Positions 1 through 7,928 of a stretch of 64,000 nucleotides of DNA are shown piece after piece. Below the pieces are notes generated by a model. That model had not been told where the DNA came from. It did no database searches and worked only from the letters and a program-made list of their open reading frames with translations. The stretch covers positions 62,001 to 126,000 of the forward strand of contig NZ_JAWHTE010000015.1 of NCBI RefSeq assembly GCF_032586175.1, given 5' to 3'. The DNA is from Ovoidimarina sediminis. GTDB taxonomy: Bacteria > Pseudomonadota > Alphaproteobacteria > Rhodobacterales > Rhodobacteraceae. Each line of letters starts with the position of its first letter. The stretch's first letter is position 1. The position numbers and the translations under genes were made by a program.

Positions 1-311
1 TGATAGAGCCCTTGGCCGATTCCACCCTCCAGAACGCCTATTACGCGGCAGAGACCGGCGGGCTTCGCCGCGACGATCCGGTGATCGTGGTCACAAGCCG
101 CTATCACCTGCCGCGCGCGCTCGTCAGCCTCCGTCTCGCCGGGTACCGCAACCTCCATGGGATCGCGGCCACGCCGCGGGTCGATCTGCGCTCAGGCGAT
201 CTGCATGCCGAAGTCGTGAAATGGCCCGCAAACCTTCTTCGGGGCGGCGCAGCGCGGCTGGCGCTCGGCCTGGGGATACCCCGTGACAGGGTGATGCCAT
301 GGTTGAGGTAG
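1..311 (+). CDS. YdcF/DUF218-family envelope protein, C-terminal fragment (cut by window edge)
   Basis: The frame is open back to the first base, so the gene starts before the window and only about 103 C-terminal residues are visible. The segment VVTSRYHLPRALVSLRLAGY matches the DUF218 (YdcF/SanA/ElyC) core, in which a serine/arginine/histidine stretch follows the strand. DUF218 proteins are usually membrane-anchored and are linked to cell-envelope metabolism, but their reaction is unknown. The TTG near base 12 is not a credible start because coding similarity continues upstream of it. The stop lies 13 bases inside the following EamA gene, which suggests translational coupling. The family assignment is fairly sure; the exact role is not. 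Confidence 0.75.
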   Translation, partial: IEPLADSTLQNAYYAAETGGLRRDDPVIVVTSRYHLPRALVSLRLAGYRNLHGIAATPRVDLRSGDLHAEVVKWPANLLRGGAARLALGLGIPRDRVMPWLR

Positions 312-1180
312 GGCCCACCGACAACACGCAGCCCCTGAAGGCCGCGGCCTGGATGACGGGCGGCATCGCGTCGTTCTCGGCCATGGCCGTGGCGGGGCGC
401 GAACTGGCGGATGTGCACGACACGTTCGAGATGATGCTGTTCCGCTCCGTTGTCGGCATCGTCCTCGTCGTGGTGATCGCCGGGGCGCTCGGGCGGCTTG
501 GCGAAATCTCCACCCGCCGGATGGATCTTCACATCGGGCGGAACATCTTTCACTTCACGGGCCAGAACCTCTGGTTCTACGCCGTCACCGTGATCCCGCT
601 TGCGCAGGTCTTCGCGCTCGAATTCACCTCGCCGATCTGGGTTGCCCTCCTCGCCCCGCTTGTCCTGGGCGAGAAGCTGACGCGCGTGCGCATCCTCTCC
701 GCCGTCCTCGGCTTCATCGGCGTGCTTCTCGTGGCCCAGCCGGGGGCAGAGCCGGTCAGCCCCGGCATCCTCCTCGCCGCCCTGGCCGCGATGTGCTTCG
801 CCGCGACCTTCCTCTTCACGAAGAAGCTTACGCGCGTCGCCTCGATCACCTGCATCCTGTTCTGGCTGACGGTGGTTCAGGCGGTGATCGGCGTGCTCTT
901 CGTCTTCTGGGATGGCGTGGTCGCCTGGCCCACTGCCGCCACCCTGCCCTGGCTCGTCCTGATCGGCTGCGCGGGGCTCTTCGCCCATCTCTGCGTCACC
1001 AATGCGCTCGCCATCGCGCCGGCGACCCTCGTCGTGCCGATGGATTTCCTGCGCCTGCCGCTCATCGCCGTGGTGGGCATGGTGATCTATGGCGAGCCCC
1101 TCAATGCCCTCGTGATCGCGGGCGCGGTAATCATATTCGCGGCCAATTACCTGAATATCTGGACGGAAACCCGAAGGTAA
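299..1180 (+). CDS. DMT-superfamily (EamA) transporter
   Basis: This 293-residue protein is almost entirely hydrophobic and has about ten predicted membrane segments arranged as two EamA repeats (roughly residues 20-145 and 155-290), the usual size and layout for drug/metabolite transporters of the inner membrane. The second repeat ends in VIYGEPLNALVIAGAVIIF, typical of the family. The substrate cannot be read from sequence; relatives export amino acids, purines or other small metabolites. The ATG at 299 overlaps the end of the upstream DUF218 gene, so the two are probably one transcript. No terminator is seen before the next gene, which begins 120 bases downstream with its own ribosome-binding site. 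Confidence 0.85.
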   Translation: MVEVGPTDNTQPLKAAAWMTGGIASFSAMAVAGRELADVHDTFEMMLFRSVVGIVLVVVIAGALGRLGEISTRRMDLHIGRNIFHFTGQNLWFYAVTVIPLAQVFALEFTSPIWVALLAPLVLGEKLTRVRILSAVLGFIGVLLVAQPGAEPVSPGILLAALAAMCFAATFLFTKKLTRVASITCILFWLTVVQAVIGVLFVFWDGVVAWPTAATLPWLVLIGCAGLFAHLCVTNALAIAPATLVVPMDFLRLPLIAVVGMVIYGEPLNALVIAGAVIIFAANYLNIWTETRR

Positions 1181-1299
1181 AAACTCAGTGACGCAGCGTC
1201 GTAACGAGTTATTTACGTAGGGTCCGAATTGACGTGAGGGTCAAGTATCCGGTTTATGCCCGCCCAGAGGCACGTAACGGGTACGTGGTGGGAGAACCT

Positions 1300-2469
1300 A
1301 TGTCTAAATATCTGATTGCCGCTGGCACGGCGGCCGCAGCGCTACTTACATCAACGGCGGTCCACGCCGGGGGGATCGAGCGGAGCGTTCTGAACGTTTC
1401 GCCGCTGTTCGAAGAAGGCCGGTATCTGGAATTCTCGTTCTCGAGCGTTTCACCCGACCTGACCGGTGTGGGCGGCTTCGTGCCGGCGATCTTCGGCGGA
1501 CCGTTCGCGCTGACGGGCGAAACGAACGACCTGCTCAAGCAGTATCTCACCTTCGGGCTGGCCTATAAGGCGGATATCAATGATCGCCTGTCCTATGCGC
1601 TGATCGTCAATCAGCCCTACGGCGCCGATACCGATTATGGCCTGCCGGCAGGCACCGTGCCTGACGTACGCGCCGTCTATGGCGGCTCCTTCGCCGATCT
1701 CGATTCCTATGCGGTGACCGCGCTGATCGCCTATGACGCGACGCCGAACGTCAAGGTCTATGGCGGGCCGGTCTTCCAGTCGATCGAGGCCGAAGCCGCC
1801 CTTCCCTTCATTCCGACGGGCTCGCCGCTCGGCAACGGCTACAGCGTCGTGGCGGATCGCGACTGGGGCACCGGCTTCGTCGTGGGCGCGGCCTATGAAA
1901 AACCCGAGATCGCCCTGCGCGTCGCCCTGACCTACCGCTCGGCCATCGACCACGATCTCAGCACCACCGAGACCCTCGGTTCGGTCGGCGGCGGGCTCAC
2001 CGTCCCATCCCAAACGAACATCGAGACACCGCAATCGGTGACGCTCGATTTCCGGACGGGCGTTGCGCCGAAGACGGCGGTGTTCGGCCAGATCAACTGG
2101 GTCGACTGGTCGGAGTTCGACATTTCGCCGCCGAACTACCCGCCTCTCATTGCGGCCGGCCGCCCGCTGGTCAACTATTCCGACGACTGGTGGACCTACA
2201 CCGTCGGCGTCGCGCGCCGGATCGACGAAAACTGGGTCGGCCTGGCGTCGGTCACCTACGAACCCCAGATCGGAACCGAACTGACGTCGCTCGGCCCCGT
2301 CGACGGACGTACCGGCATCAACCTCGGTGCGATCTACGAGACCGACAAGGTCAAGATCACCGGCGGCATCAACTATTCGTGGATCGGCGAAACCTTCAAC
2401 GTGCTGTCGACCGACTACGATGATGGCACGTCCATCGGCATCGGTTTCCGGGTCGGCCTCAAGCTGTAA
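1300..2469 (+). CDS. FadL/OMPP1/TodX-family outer-membrane transport protein
   Basis: A 389-residue secreted protein. The chosen ATG at 1300 follows a GGGAGA ribosome-binding site and opens a signal peptide (MSKYLIAAGTAAAALL, cleavage after VHA near residue 23). The mature part is rich in alternating aromatic and small residues, as in a beta barrel of the FadL type, which moves hydrophobic compounds such as long-chain fatty acids across the outer membrane. An in-frame ATG at 1234 would put 22 charged residues before the signal peptide and is unlikely. A strong terminator follows 24 bases after the stop. The ligand is unknown; the family call rests on the overall pattern rather than one motif. 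Confidence 0.8.
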   Translation: MSKYLIAAGTAAAALLTSTAVHAGGIERSVLNVSPLFEEGRYLEFSFSSVSPDLTGVGGFVPAIFGGPFALTGETNDLLKQYLTFGLAYKADINDRLSYALIVNQPYGADTDYGLPAGTVPDVRAVYGGSFADLDSYAVTALIAYDATPNVKVYGGPVFQSIEAEAALPFIPTGSPLGNGYSVVADRDWGTGFVVGAAYEKPEIALRVALTYRSAIDHDLSTTETLGSVGGGLTVPSQTNIETPQSVTLDFRTGVAPKTAVFGQINWVDWSEFDISPPNYPPLIAAGRPLVNYSDDWWTYTVGVARRIDENWVGLASVTYEPQIGTELTSLGPVDGRTGINLGAIYETDKVKITGGINYSWIGETFNVLSTDYDDGTSIGIGFRVGLKL

Positions 2470-2493
2470 TCCCGAACGTCCGGATTGAACGAC

Positions 2494-2518
2494 AGGCCCC
2501 GCCACCGCGGGGCCTTTT
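2494..2518 (+). terminator. Rho-independent terminator after the FadL-like gene
   Basis: A perfect 9-bp stem (AGGCCCCGC / GCGGGGCCT) with a CACC loop is followed by TTTT. It lies 24 bases after the FadL-like stop and separates this gene from the convergent YjbQ gene. Confidence 0.85.
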
Positions 2519-2529
2519 CATATCCGGGC

Positions 2530-2934
2530 CTACCCGAAATGCAGGGCGATCTCGCGCCGGTGGCGGCGGTCGCGATGCTCCCACAGATAAATCCCCTGCC
2601 AGGTGCCAAGACGCATCCTCCCCTCGGCCACCGGCACGCCCAGCGATACCGGCAGATGCGCGGCCCGGATATGGGCGGGCATGTCGTCGGGCCCTTCCAG
2701 CGTATGAGTCAGCCAGCCCATCGACGGATCCGTGCCCCGCGGCACGAAACGCTCCGCCCAGCCCTGAAGATCCCCCCGCACATCGGGATCGGCATTCTCC
2801 TGGATCAGCAGCGAGGCAGAGGTATGCCGGACAAGAAGCGTCAGAAGCCCGTCGCCGGCCCCGATCGTATGAAGCCAGCGCGATACGTCGGGGGTAACCT
2901 CGTACAATCCGGGGCCCCGGGTCTCCACCACCAA
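2530..2934 (-). CDS. YjbQ-family protein (UPF0047, secondary thiamine-phosphate synthase type)
   Basis: A small single-domain protein of the UPF0047/YjbQ family. Typical motifs are present: LLVRHTSASLLIQENADP in the first half and GTWQGIYLWEHRD near the end. The histidines and glutamates in these motifs form the presumed metal/active site. Family members can weakly complement thiamine-phosphate synthase mutants, but the true role is unsettled. The coordinates use a TTG start at 2934. Coding resemblance continues upstream as SEQTTL, and no ATG or GTG is available, so a CTG at 2952 is an alternative that would abut the preceding gene's TGA and suggests coupled translation. The family is certain; the start is not. 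Confidence 0.85.
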   Translation of the reverse strand: MVVETRGPGLYEVTPDVSRWLHTIGAGDGLLTLLVRHTSASLLIQENADPDVRGDLQGWAERFVPRGTDPSMGWLTHTLEGPDDMPAHIRAAHLPVSLGVPVAEGRMRLGTWQGIYLWEHRDRRHRREIALHFG

Positions 2935-2954
2935 CGTCGTTTGCTCGGACAGGC

Positions 2955-3269
2955 TCAGAGCTCCACCCCGCCTTCGGGGATCTCGAAGGGTGCTTCCCCG
3001 TCGTTCGGCGGCGCATCGTCGAGAGGCCGCTTTCTCCGGATGATGATATCGCCATTCGGCAGGATCTCGGGCGGGTGATAGGCGTCCAGACGCCCCAACT
3101 GCTCGCGCAGCGCCTCCATCCCCGGCTCCATCTGGTCGATCAAACCTTCCAGAAGCCGGCGCATATCCTCCTCGAACCCTTCGAACCGGTCGCCGAACGG
3201 CCCGTCCTCCTCCTGGGCATGGGCCGCCGGAGCGAGGAGGATCAGAGACAGAAGAAATACCCTGAGCAT
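2955..3269 (-). CDS. Small secreted acidic protein of unknown function
   Basis: This 104-residue protein starts at the ATG at 3269 with a clear signal peptide (MLRVFLLSLILLAPAAHAQ, cleavage after AHA). The mature part is acidic, with a helical, probably coiled stretch (EGFEEDMRRLLEGLIDQ onward), then a short proline-containing strand-like tail reading DIIIRRKRPLDD. I recognise no catalytic motif. Similar short periplasmic proteins are common in Rhodobacteraceae genomes and carry no assigned function. An upstream in-frame start at 3323 would bury the signal peptide and was rejected. The gene stands directly before yjbQ and after a divergently named hydrolase on the same strand, so cotranscription is likely. 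Confidence 0.7.
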   Translation of the reverse strand: MLRVFLLSLILLAPAAHAQEEDGPFGDRFEGFEEDMRRLLEGLIDQMEPGMEALREQLGRLDAYHPPEILPNGDIIIRRKRPLDDAPPNDGEAPFEIPEGGVEL

Positions 3270-3300
3270 AAGCAATATATAGGCGCCAACGCCCCGCGGT

Positions 3301-4317
3301 TTAAGGCCCGGCCTCAAGATCAAGCGTCACCGGGAAATGATCCGACGCCAGCAGAAGTGCCTCGCGCAGTTCGATCCGATCATAGCATTGCCGGTCGTCG
3401 AACGGGTGCCAGATCCGCCAGCGCCGCGCCCGGCGCCTGAGGTCGGGCGAGATCATCACGTAATCAAGCAGCGTCTGCATCCAGCGCTGTTCGTGATCCA
3501 TCCAGAACCGGGCCGAGGCAGGCATCACCCCGATCCGGCGTTCCCGCGCCATCTCTGCATTGGGGTCGTAAAGCTGGATCTGCTCGCCCTCGCCGATCAC
3601 GATTTCAACCCCCGAGCGCCCGAACAGCTTCTCGTATTCGTCAAGCCCGGGGCCGTCGTTGAAATCGCCCAGAACGATCAGCGGCTCGCCTGCCTCCAGA
3701 TGCTGTTCCACCCGGCGCCGCAGCCAGATGCACTGGGCCAGCTGCTTGCGGCGGTTCGCGATCGCGGCGCGCATGATCGCCGCCTTGCCGCGCGCGCCAT
3801 GCGGCGCCTTCGATTTCGCGTGCACCCCGATCATCCGGAAGGCAAGGCCCGCATGGGTTTCGACCGAAAGTTCCAGGGGCGGCTTCGACCAGCGCACCTG
3901 GTCCAGCGTGCTGTCGATATCCAGATCGATCTCGAATACCCCGTCGAAGCGCGGCGCCACCTCGGCCCCGTCACCCACCGGATCATGGCGCGCGGTCAGG
4001 ACATCGGGATCATAAAGCAGCGCGATCTCCTGCTGCGTGTCGTTGACAAAGCCCATCAGCGCCGTTCGCGCCCGAAGCCCGGCCCAGGCGGCGAAGGTTT
4101 CAAGCGCCGCCACCCCATCCCGCCGGCGGTGGCCGTCGGGGGCCTCGATAATCATCACCGCATCCGCGTCAAGCGCGGTGAAGACGATGCCAAGCGCCTC
4201 GATCTGCTGAATGCGCGTCACGTCCCGGCGGCCGGACCAGCGGTCATCGGCCAGAAGCGCACCCTCATCGTCGAAGAGATTTCCCATCCATTCAACGTTG
4301 TAGGTCGCGATTCTCAT
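3301..4317 (-). CDS. Endonuclease/exonuclease/phosphatase (EEP) family protein
   Basis: A 338-residue protein with the EEP fold signatures in order: ATYNVEWMGN at the N-terminus (metal/phosphate-binding Asn and Glu region), a central LGDFNDGPG (catalytic Asp and Asn) and a C-terminal SDHFPVTLDL (catalytic Asp-His). These are the residues used by DNase I-like nucleases and phosphodiesterases. There is no signal peptide, so a cytoplasmic enzyme is likely. The substrate, whether nucleic acid, phospholipid or another phosphoester, cannot be decided. The gene ends 5 bases before the neighbouring J-domain gene's stop region on the same strand, so the two probably share a transcript. Confidence 0.82.
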   Translation of the reverse strand: MRIATYNVEWMGNLFDDEGALLADDRWSGRRDVTRIQQIEALGIVFTALDADAVMIIEAPDGHRRRDGVAALETFAAWAGLRARTALMGFVNDTQQEIALLYDPDVLTARHDPVGDGAEVAPRFDGVFEIDLDIDSTLDQVRWSKPPLELSVETHAGLAFRMIGVHAKSKAPHGARGKAAIMRAAIANRRKQLAQCIWLRRRVEQHLEAGEPLIVLGDFNDGPGLDEYEKLFGRSGVEIVIGEGEQIQLYDPNAEMARERRIGVMPASARFWMDHEQRWMQTLLDYVMISPDLRRRARRWRIWHPFDDRQCYDRIELREALLLASDHFPVTLDLEAGP

Positions 4318-4321
4318 GCGA

Positions 4322-5005
4322 TTACGCCGCGCGGTTCCGGCTGATCTCTTCCCACGCCCGGTTCACGGCGATCAGCCGCTTCTCGGCCATCTTGATCGCC
4401 TCTTCGGGCAGGCCCCTCGCAATGGCCCGGTCGGGATGGCTGTCGCGCACCCGCGCCCGCCATGCGGCGCGGATCGTCTCGATATCGTCCTCGGGCGCCA
4501 CTTCGAGCACGTCATAGGGATCCGGCGGCGCATCAGGCACGAAACGCGTGCGGATCGCCCGGAACGCGCGGTCATCCAGTTTGAAAATCCGCGACACCTG
4601 GCACAGGAAATCGTCCTCGGCGGGATGATAGGTGCCGTCGGCCACCGCCACGTGAAACAGGCATTCCAGAAGGTATTCGAGCATGTCCGTATCGGTGGCG
4701 AACATCCTCTGGATCTGGCGGGCGTAATAGTCGAAGCCCGCCACGTCGGTGCGCGCCATGTTGAACACGCGCGCCGCGTTCGCCTCCTCGGCGGACGGAA
4801 TGGTGAAAACCTCGCGGAACGCCGCAACCTCGTTGCGCGTCACAAGGCCATCGGCCTTGGCCATCTTCGCGCCGAGCGCGATGACCGCGATGGTGAAGGC
4901 CACGGAGCGTTCGGGCGGCGCGCGCAGCCGCTCGAACACGACCGCGAGGCCCTCGCCCGAGGACAGCGCCTGCAATGCGGCGGCGATGCGGGACCAGATC
5001 GACAT
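4322..5005 (-). CDS. TerB-like plus J-domain protein (DjlA-like co-chaperone)
   Basis: This 227-residue protein combines an N-terminal helical TerB-like domain (about residues 20-145, with acidic GLVTRNEVAAF and ADGTYHPAEDDFL metal-binding-type motifs) with a C-terminal J domain (about 160-225) carrying the diagnostic HPD motif in RDSHPDRA. The J domain stimulates DnaK ATPase, so the protein probably recruits the Hsp70 machine. Unlike E. coli DjlA, no N-terminal membrane segment is seen. The ATG at 5005 was chosen because upstream residues from 5047 are low-complexity and arginine-rich. It sits back to back with a divergent EamA gene. Confidence 0.85.
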   Translation of the reverse strand: MSIWSRIAAALQALSSGEGLAVVFERLRAPPERSVAFTIAVIALGAKMAKADGLVTRNEVAAFREVFTIPSAEEANAARVFNMARTDVAGFDYYARQIQRMFATDTDMLEYLLECLFHVAVADGTYHPAEDDFLCQVSRIFKLDDRAFRAIRTRFVPDAPPDPYDVLEVAPEDDIETIRAAWRARVRDSHPDRAIARGLPEEAIKMAEKRLIAVNRAWEEISRNRAA

Positions 5006-5112
5006 GGGCGCCACCCTATCATCCCGCGCGCGCGCCGACAGGTGCAATCCTGCGGCAAATTCCCCGCAAGATCCGGGTCGCGCCGGGCGCGGCTTCGGGG
5101 CAGTGTCTGGCC

Positions 5113-6036
5113 ATGAACCAGGTCAGCATCAGCCCCCGCGCCTGGGCCGAACTGGCCCTTCTGTCCCTCGTCTGGGGGGCCTCCTTCCTCGCGATCCGCA
5201 TCGCGCTCGACGACATCGCGGTGCTGACCTCGGTGGCGCACCGGGTCGGCTGGGCCGCGCTGATCCTCTGGGGCGTGGTGTTTCTCCGCCGGGTGCCCCT
5301 GCCCAGGCCGCCCGCGGTCTGGGGCGCGCTCTTCGTGATGGGGATCCTCAACAACGTGATCCCGTTCTCGCTCATGGCCTGGGCACAGCTTCACATCGAA
5401 ACGGGCCTGACCTCGATCCTGAACGCGACGACGGCGATTTTCGCGGTGCTGGTCGCGGCCCTCGTCTTCCCCGACGAACGCCTGACGGCGCGGCGGGCGC
5501 TCGGCGTCTTGCTGGGCTTCCTCGGGGTCGCCACGGCGATTGGGCTCGACACGCTCCTGGCCTTCGATCCCCGCTCGCTCGCGCAGCTCGCCGTCCTCAC
5601 GGGCGCGCTCTCCTACGCATTTGCCGGTGCCTGGGCGCGCCGGATGCTGAAAGATCAGCCGCCGATCCTGAACGCGGCCGGGATGCTGACAGGCTCGGCG
5701 CTTCTCATCGTCCCCGCAGCCTGGGCGATCGACGGCCCGATCCGCCTCGATCTCGCCCCGGATACGCTTGGGGCCATCGCCTATTTCGCCGTAATATCAA
5801 CGGCCTTCGCCTATCTCCTATACTACCGTGTCCTCGCGATGGCGGGCACCGGAAACCTCCTGCTCTGCACCCTTCTGATCCCGCCCGTGGCAATCGCCCT
5901 CGGCGCGCTCGTCCGCGGCGAAACCCTTGCGCCGAACGCGTTCTTCGGCTTCGCCTGCCTCGCGCTCGGGCTTCTGATCCTCGACGGCCGGCTCTGGCAG
6001 GCATGGCACAGGCGGCGCGCGAAACATCCGTCGTAA
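5113..6036 (+). CDS. DMT-superfamily (EamA) transporter
   Basis: A 307-residue inner-membrane protein with about ten hydrophobic segments in two EamA repeats. The opening SLVWGASFLAIRIAL is a classic EamA start, and the second repeat carries the typical YFAVISTAFAYLLYYRVL. The ATG at 5113 is used because the open frame upstream (from 4975) is arginine-rich and non-hydrophobic. It probably exports a small metabolite of unknown identity. It is divergent from the J-domain gene, with about 107 bases between the two starts that must hold both promoters. It is the second of three EamA transporters in this window, and they are not close copies of each other. Confidence 0.88.
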   Translation: MNQVSISPRAWAELALLSLVWGASFLAIRIALDDIAVLTSVAHRVGWAALILWGVVFLRRVPLPRPPAVWGALFVMGILNNVIPFSLMAWAQLHIETGLTSILNATTAIFAVLVAALVFPDERLTARRALGVLLGFLGVATAIGLDTLLAFDPRSLAQLAVLTGALSYAFAGAWARRMLKDQPPILNAAGMLTGSALLIVPAAWAIDGPIRLDLAPDTLGAIAYFAVISTAFAYLLYYRVLAMAGTGNLLLCTLLIPPVAIALGALVRGETLAPNAFFGFACLALGLLILDGRLWQAWHRRRAKHPS

Positions 6037-6084
6037 TAAATCCCGCTGGAAACCGCCCGCCCGCGCGATTAGCACTGCGCCAGG

Positions 6085-6951
6085 ATGATCTATGACAGCG
6101 CACAAGCCTGGGCCGACGCGCCCGCCAAGCGGATCTGCCTCTTCGGGATGTCGGGGCTCGGGAAAACCCATGTTTCCAACCTCCTGCGCGAGACGGGGGG
6201 CTGGTTTCACTACTCGGTCGATTACCGGATCGGCACCCGCTACATGGGCGAACACATCGCCGACAGCTTCAAGGCCGAGGCGATGCGCGTGCCCTACCTG
6301 CGCGAGCTTCTGTTGAGCGATTCGATCTACATCGCCTCGAACATCACCTTCCACAATCTCGCGCCCCTCTCGATGTATCTCGGCAAGCCCGGCGATCCGG
6401 CCAAGGGCGGGCTCAGCTTCGATGAATACATGCGCCGGCAGGAACTGCACCGCATGGCCGAGATCAACGCCATGCTCGACAGCGCCCATTTCATCGAACG
6501 CGCCCGCACGCTCTATGGCTACGATCACTTCGTCTGCGACAGTTCCGGTTCGCTCTGCGAGGTGGTGGATCCCGAGGATACGGCCGATCCGGTGCTGAAC
6601 GCCCTCTCCCGCACGCTTCTCTTCGTCTGGATCGAGGGCAGCGATGCCCATACCGAGGCGCTCGTGCGCCGGTTCGATCGGGCGCCGAAGCCGATGTACT
6701 ATCAGCCCGCCTTCCTCCACGCCGCCTGGCTCGAATACCTGGGCGAAACGGGGCTCGAGGAAGACGAGGTCGATCCGAACGCCTTCGTTCGCTGGACCTA
6801 TGCGCGCGCACTCGCCGAACGCCAGCCCCGCTACCGCGCGATTGCCCAAAACTGGGGCGTCACCCTGGCCGCCGAAGACGTGGCCCGCGTGACCGCCGCG
6901 GAAGAGTTCGAGGCGCTTGTCGGCGACGCCATCGCCGCCCGCACGGGTTGA
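6085..6951 (+). CDS. P-loop NTPase/kinase-like protein of unknown function
   Basis: This 288-residue cytoplasmic protein begins almost directly with a Walker A loop (CLFGMSGLGKTHVSNLL, about residues 14-30). It continues with a kinase-like layout in which conserved aromatic and acidic residues follow, for example HYSVDYRIGTRYMGEH. A later segment, LFVWIEGSDAHTEALVRRF, resembles a second nucleotide-handling strand. Related proteins are annotated simply as ATPases in Rhodobacteraceae, and I know of no assigned substrate. It lies 48 bases after an EamA transporter and 56 bases before metA on the same strand. No functional link to methionine synthesis is evident from the sequence. Confidence 0.72.
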   Translation: MIYDSAQAWADAPAKRICLFGMSGLGKTHVSNLLRETGGWFHYSVDYRIGTRYMGEHIADSFKAEAMRVPYLRELLLSDSIYIASNITFHNLAPLSMYLGKPGDPAKGGLSFDEYMRRQELHRMAEINAMLDSAHFIERARTLYGYDHFVCDSSGSLCEVVDPEDTADPVLNALSRTLLFVWIEGSDAHTEALVRRFDRAPKPMYYQPAFLHAAWLEYLGETGLEEDEVDPNAFVRWTYARALAERQPRYRAIAQNWGVTLAAEDVARVTAAEEFEALVGDAIAARTG

Positions 6952-7007
6952 GACTGCCCGCCTGCGCCGTTATCTAGACGGTCTTGCCCGCAACGGAGCC
7001 TGCCGAA

Positions 7008-7928
7008 ATGCCGATCAAACTGCCCGAATCGCTGCCCGCCTATTCCGTCCTCCGGGACGAGGGCGTGATGGTGATGTCGGACGACCGGGCTTCGCGTCAG
7101 GATATCCGCCCGCTTCGGATCGGGCTTCTGAACCTGATGCCCAAAAAGATCCAGACGGAGAACCAGTTCGCCCGCCTGATCGGCGCGACGCCGCTGCAGA
7201 TCGATCTGCAGCTGATCCGGATGAGCGAGCACCAGACGAAGAACACCGCCGCCGCCCATATGGAAGAGTTCTACCGCCCCTTTCAGGAGGTGAAGGGTGA
7301 GTATTTCGACGGGCTCATCATCACCGGCGCGCCGATCGAACATCTGCCGTTCGAGGATGTGACCTACTGGGATGAACTCACCGAGGTCATGGACTGGACG
7401 CAAAGCCACGTCCATTCCACCTTCGGCGTCTGCTGGGGCGGCATGGCGATGATCAACCATTTCCACGGTGTCGCGAAACACATGCTGACGGCAAAGGCCT
7501 TCGGCTGTTACCGCCACACCAATCTCGTGCCGTCCTCGCCCTACCTGCGCGGGTTTTCCGACGATTGCGTGATCCCGGTCTCCCGCTGGACGGAGATGCG
7601 GCAGGACGAGATCGACGCGGCCCCGGGGCTCATCACGCTTCTGAGTTCCGATCAGGTCGGCCCTTGCCTTGTCGAGGATCCGGGCCACCGCGCCCTCTAC
7701 ATCTTCAATCATTTCGAATACGACAGCGACACGCTGAAGCAGGAATATGACCGCGACGTCGAGGCGGGCGCGCCGATCGAGGTGCCGCTCAACTACTATC
7801 CCGATGACGATCCGGCCCGAACCCCGCTCAATCGCTGGAGAAGCCACGCGCACCTTCTATATGGCAACTGGATAAACGAGATTTACCAGACCACGCCATA
7901 TGAGCTTGAGAAGATTGGCCACGACTAG
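7008..7928 (+). CDS. metA: Homoserine O-acyltransferase MetA, probably acetyl-CoA-specific
   Basis: This 306-residue protein is colinear with E. coli MetA and catalyses the first committed step of methionine synthesis, acylation of homoserine. The catalytic Cys142 (GVCWGG), His235 and Glu237 (NHFEYD) all fall at the E. coli numbering. Position 111, in TGAPIE, is Glu rather than the Gly of E. coli. Published work on MetA specificity shows that Glu here favours acetyl-CoA and Gly favours succinyl-CoA, so this enzyme is inferred to make O-acetylhomoserine. The ATG at 7008 matches the family N-terminus MPIKLPE. The 3' end overlaps the following hydrolase gene by 29 bases. No SAM-binding leader was recognisable in the 56-base gap upstream. 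Confidence 0.95.
   Translation: MPIKLPESLPAYSVLRDEGVMVMSDDRASRQDIRPLRIGLLNLMPKKIQTENQFARLIGATPLQIDLQLIRMSEHQTKNTAAAHMEEFYRPFQEVKGEYFDGLIITGAPIEHLPFEDVTYWDELTEVMDWTQSHVHSTFGVCWGGMAMINHFHGVAKHMLTAKAFGCYRHTNLVPSSPYLRGFSDDCVIPVSRWTEMRQDEIDAAPGLITLLSSDQVGPCLVEDPGHRALYIFNHFEYDSDTLKQEYDRDVEAGAPIEVPLNYYPDDDPARTPLNRWRSHAHLLYGNWINEIYQTTPYELEKIGHD

Noticed and set aside
104..988. A 294-codon minus-strand frame at the window start
   Set aside because: It is antisense to the DUF218 and EamA genes and lacks hydrophobic or domain pattern.
6952..7007. SAM-II-type riboswitch before metA
   Set aside because: The 56-base gap is short, and I could not form the SAM-II pseudoknot core.
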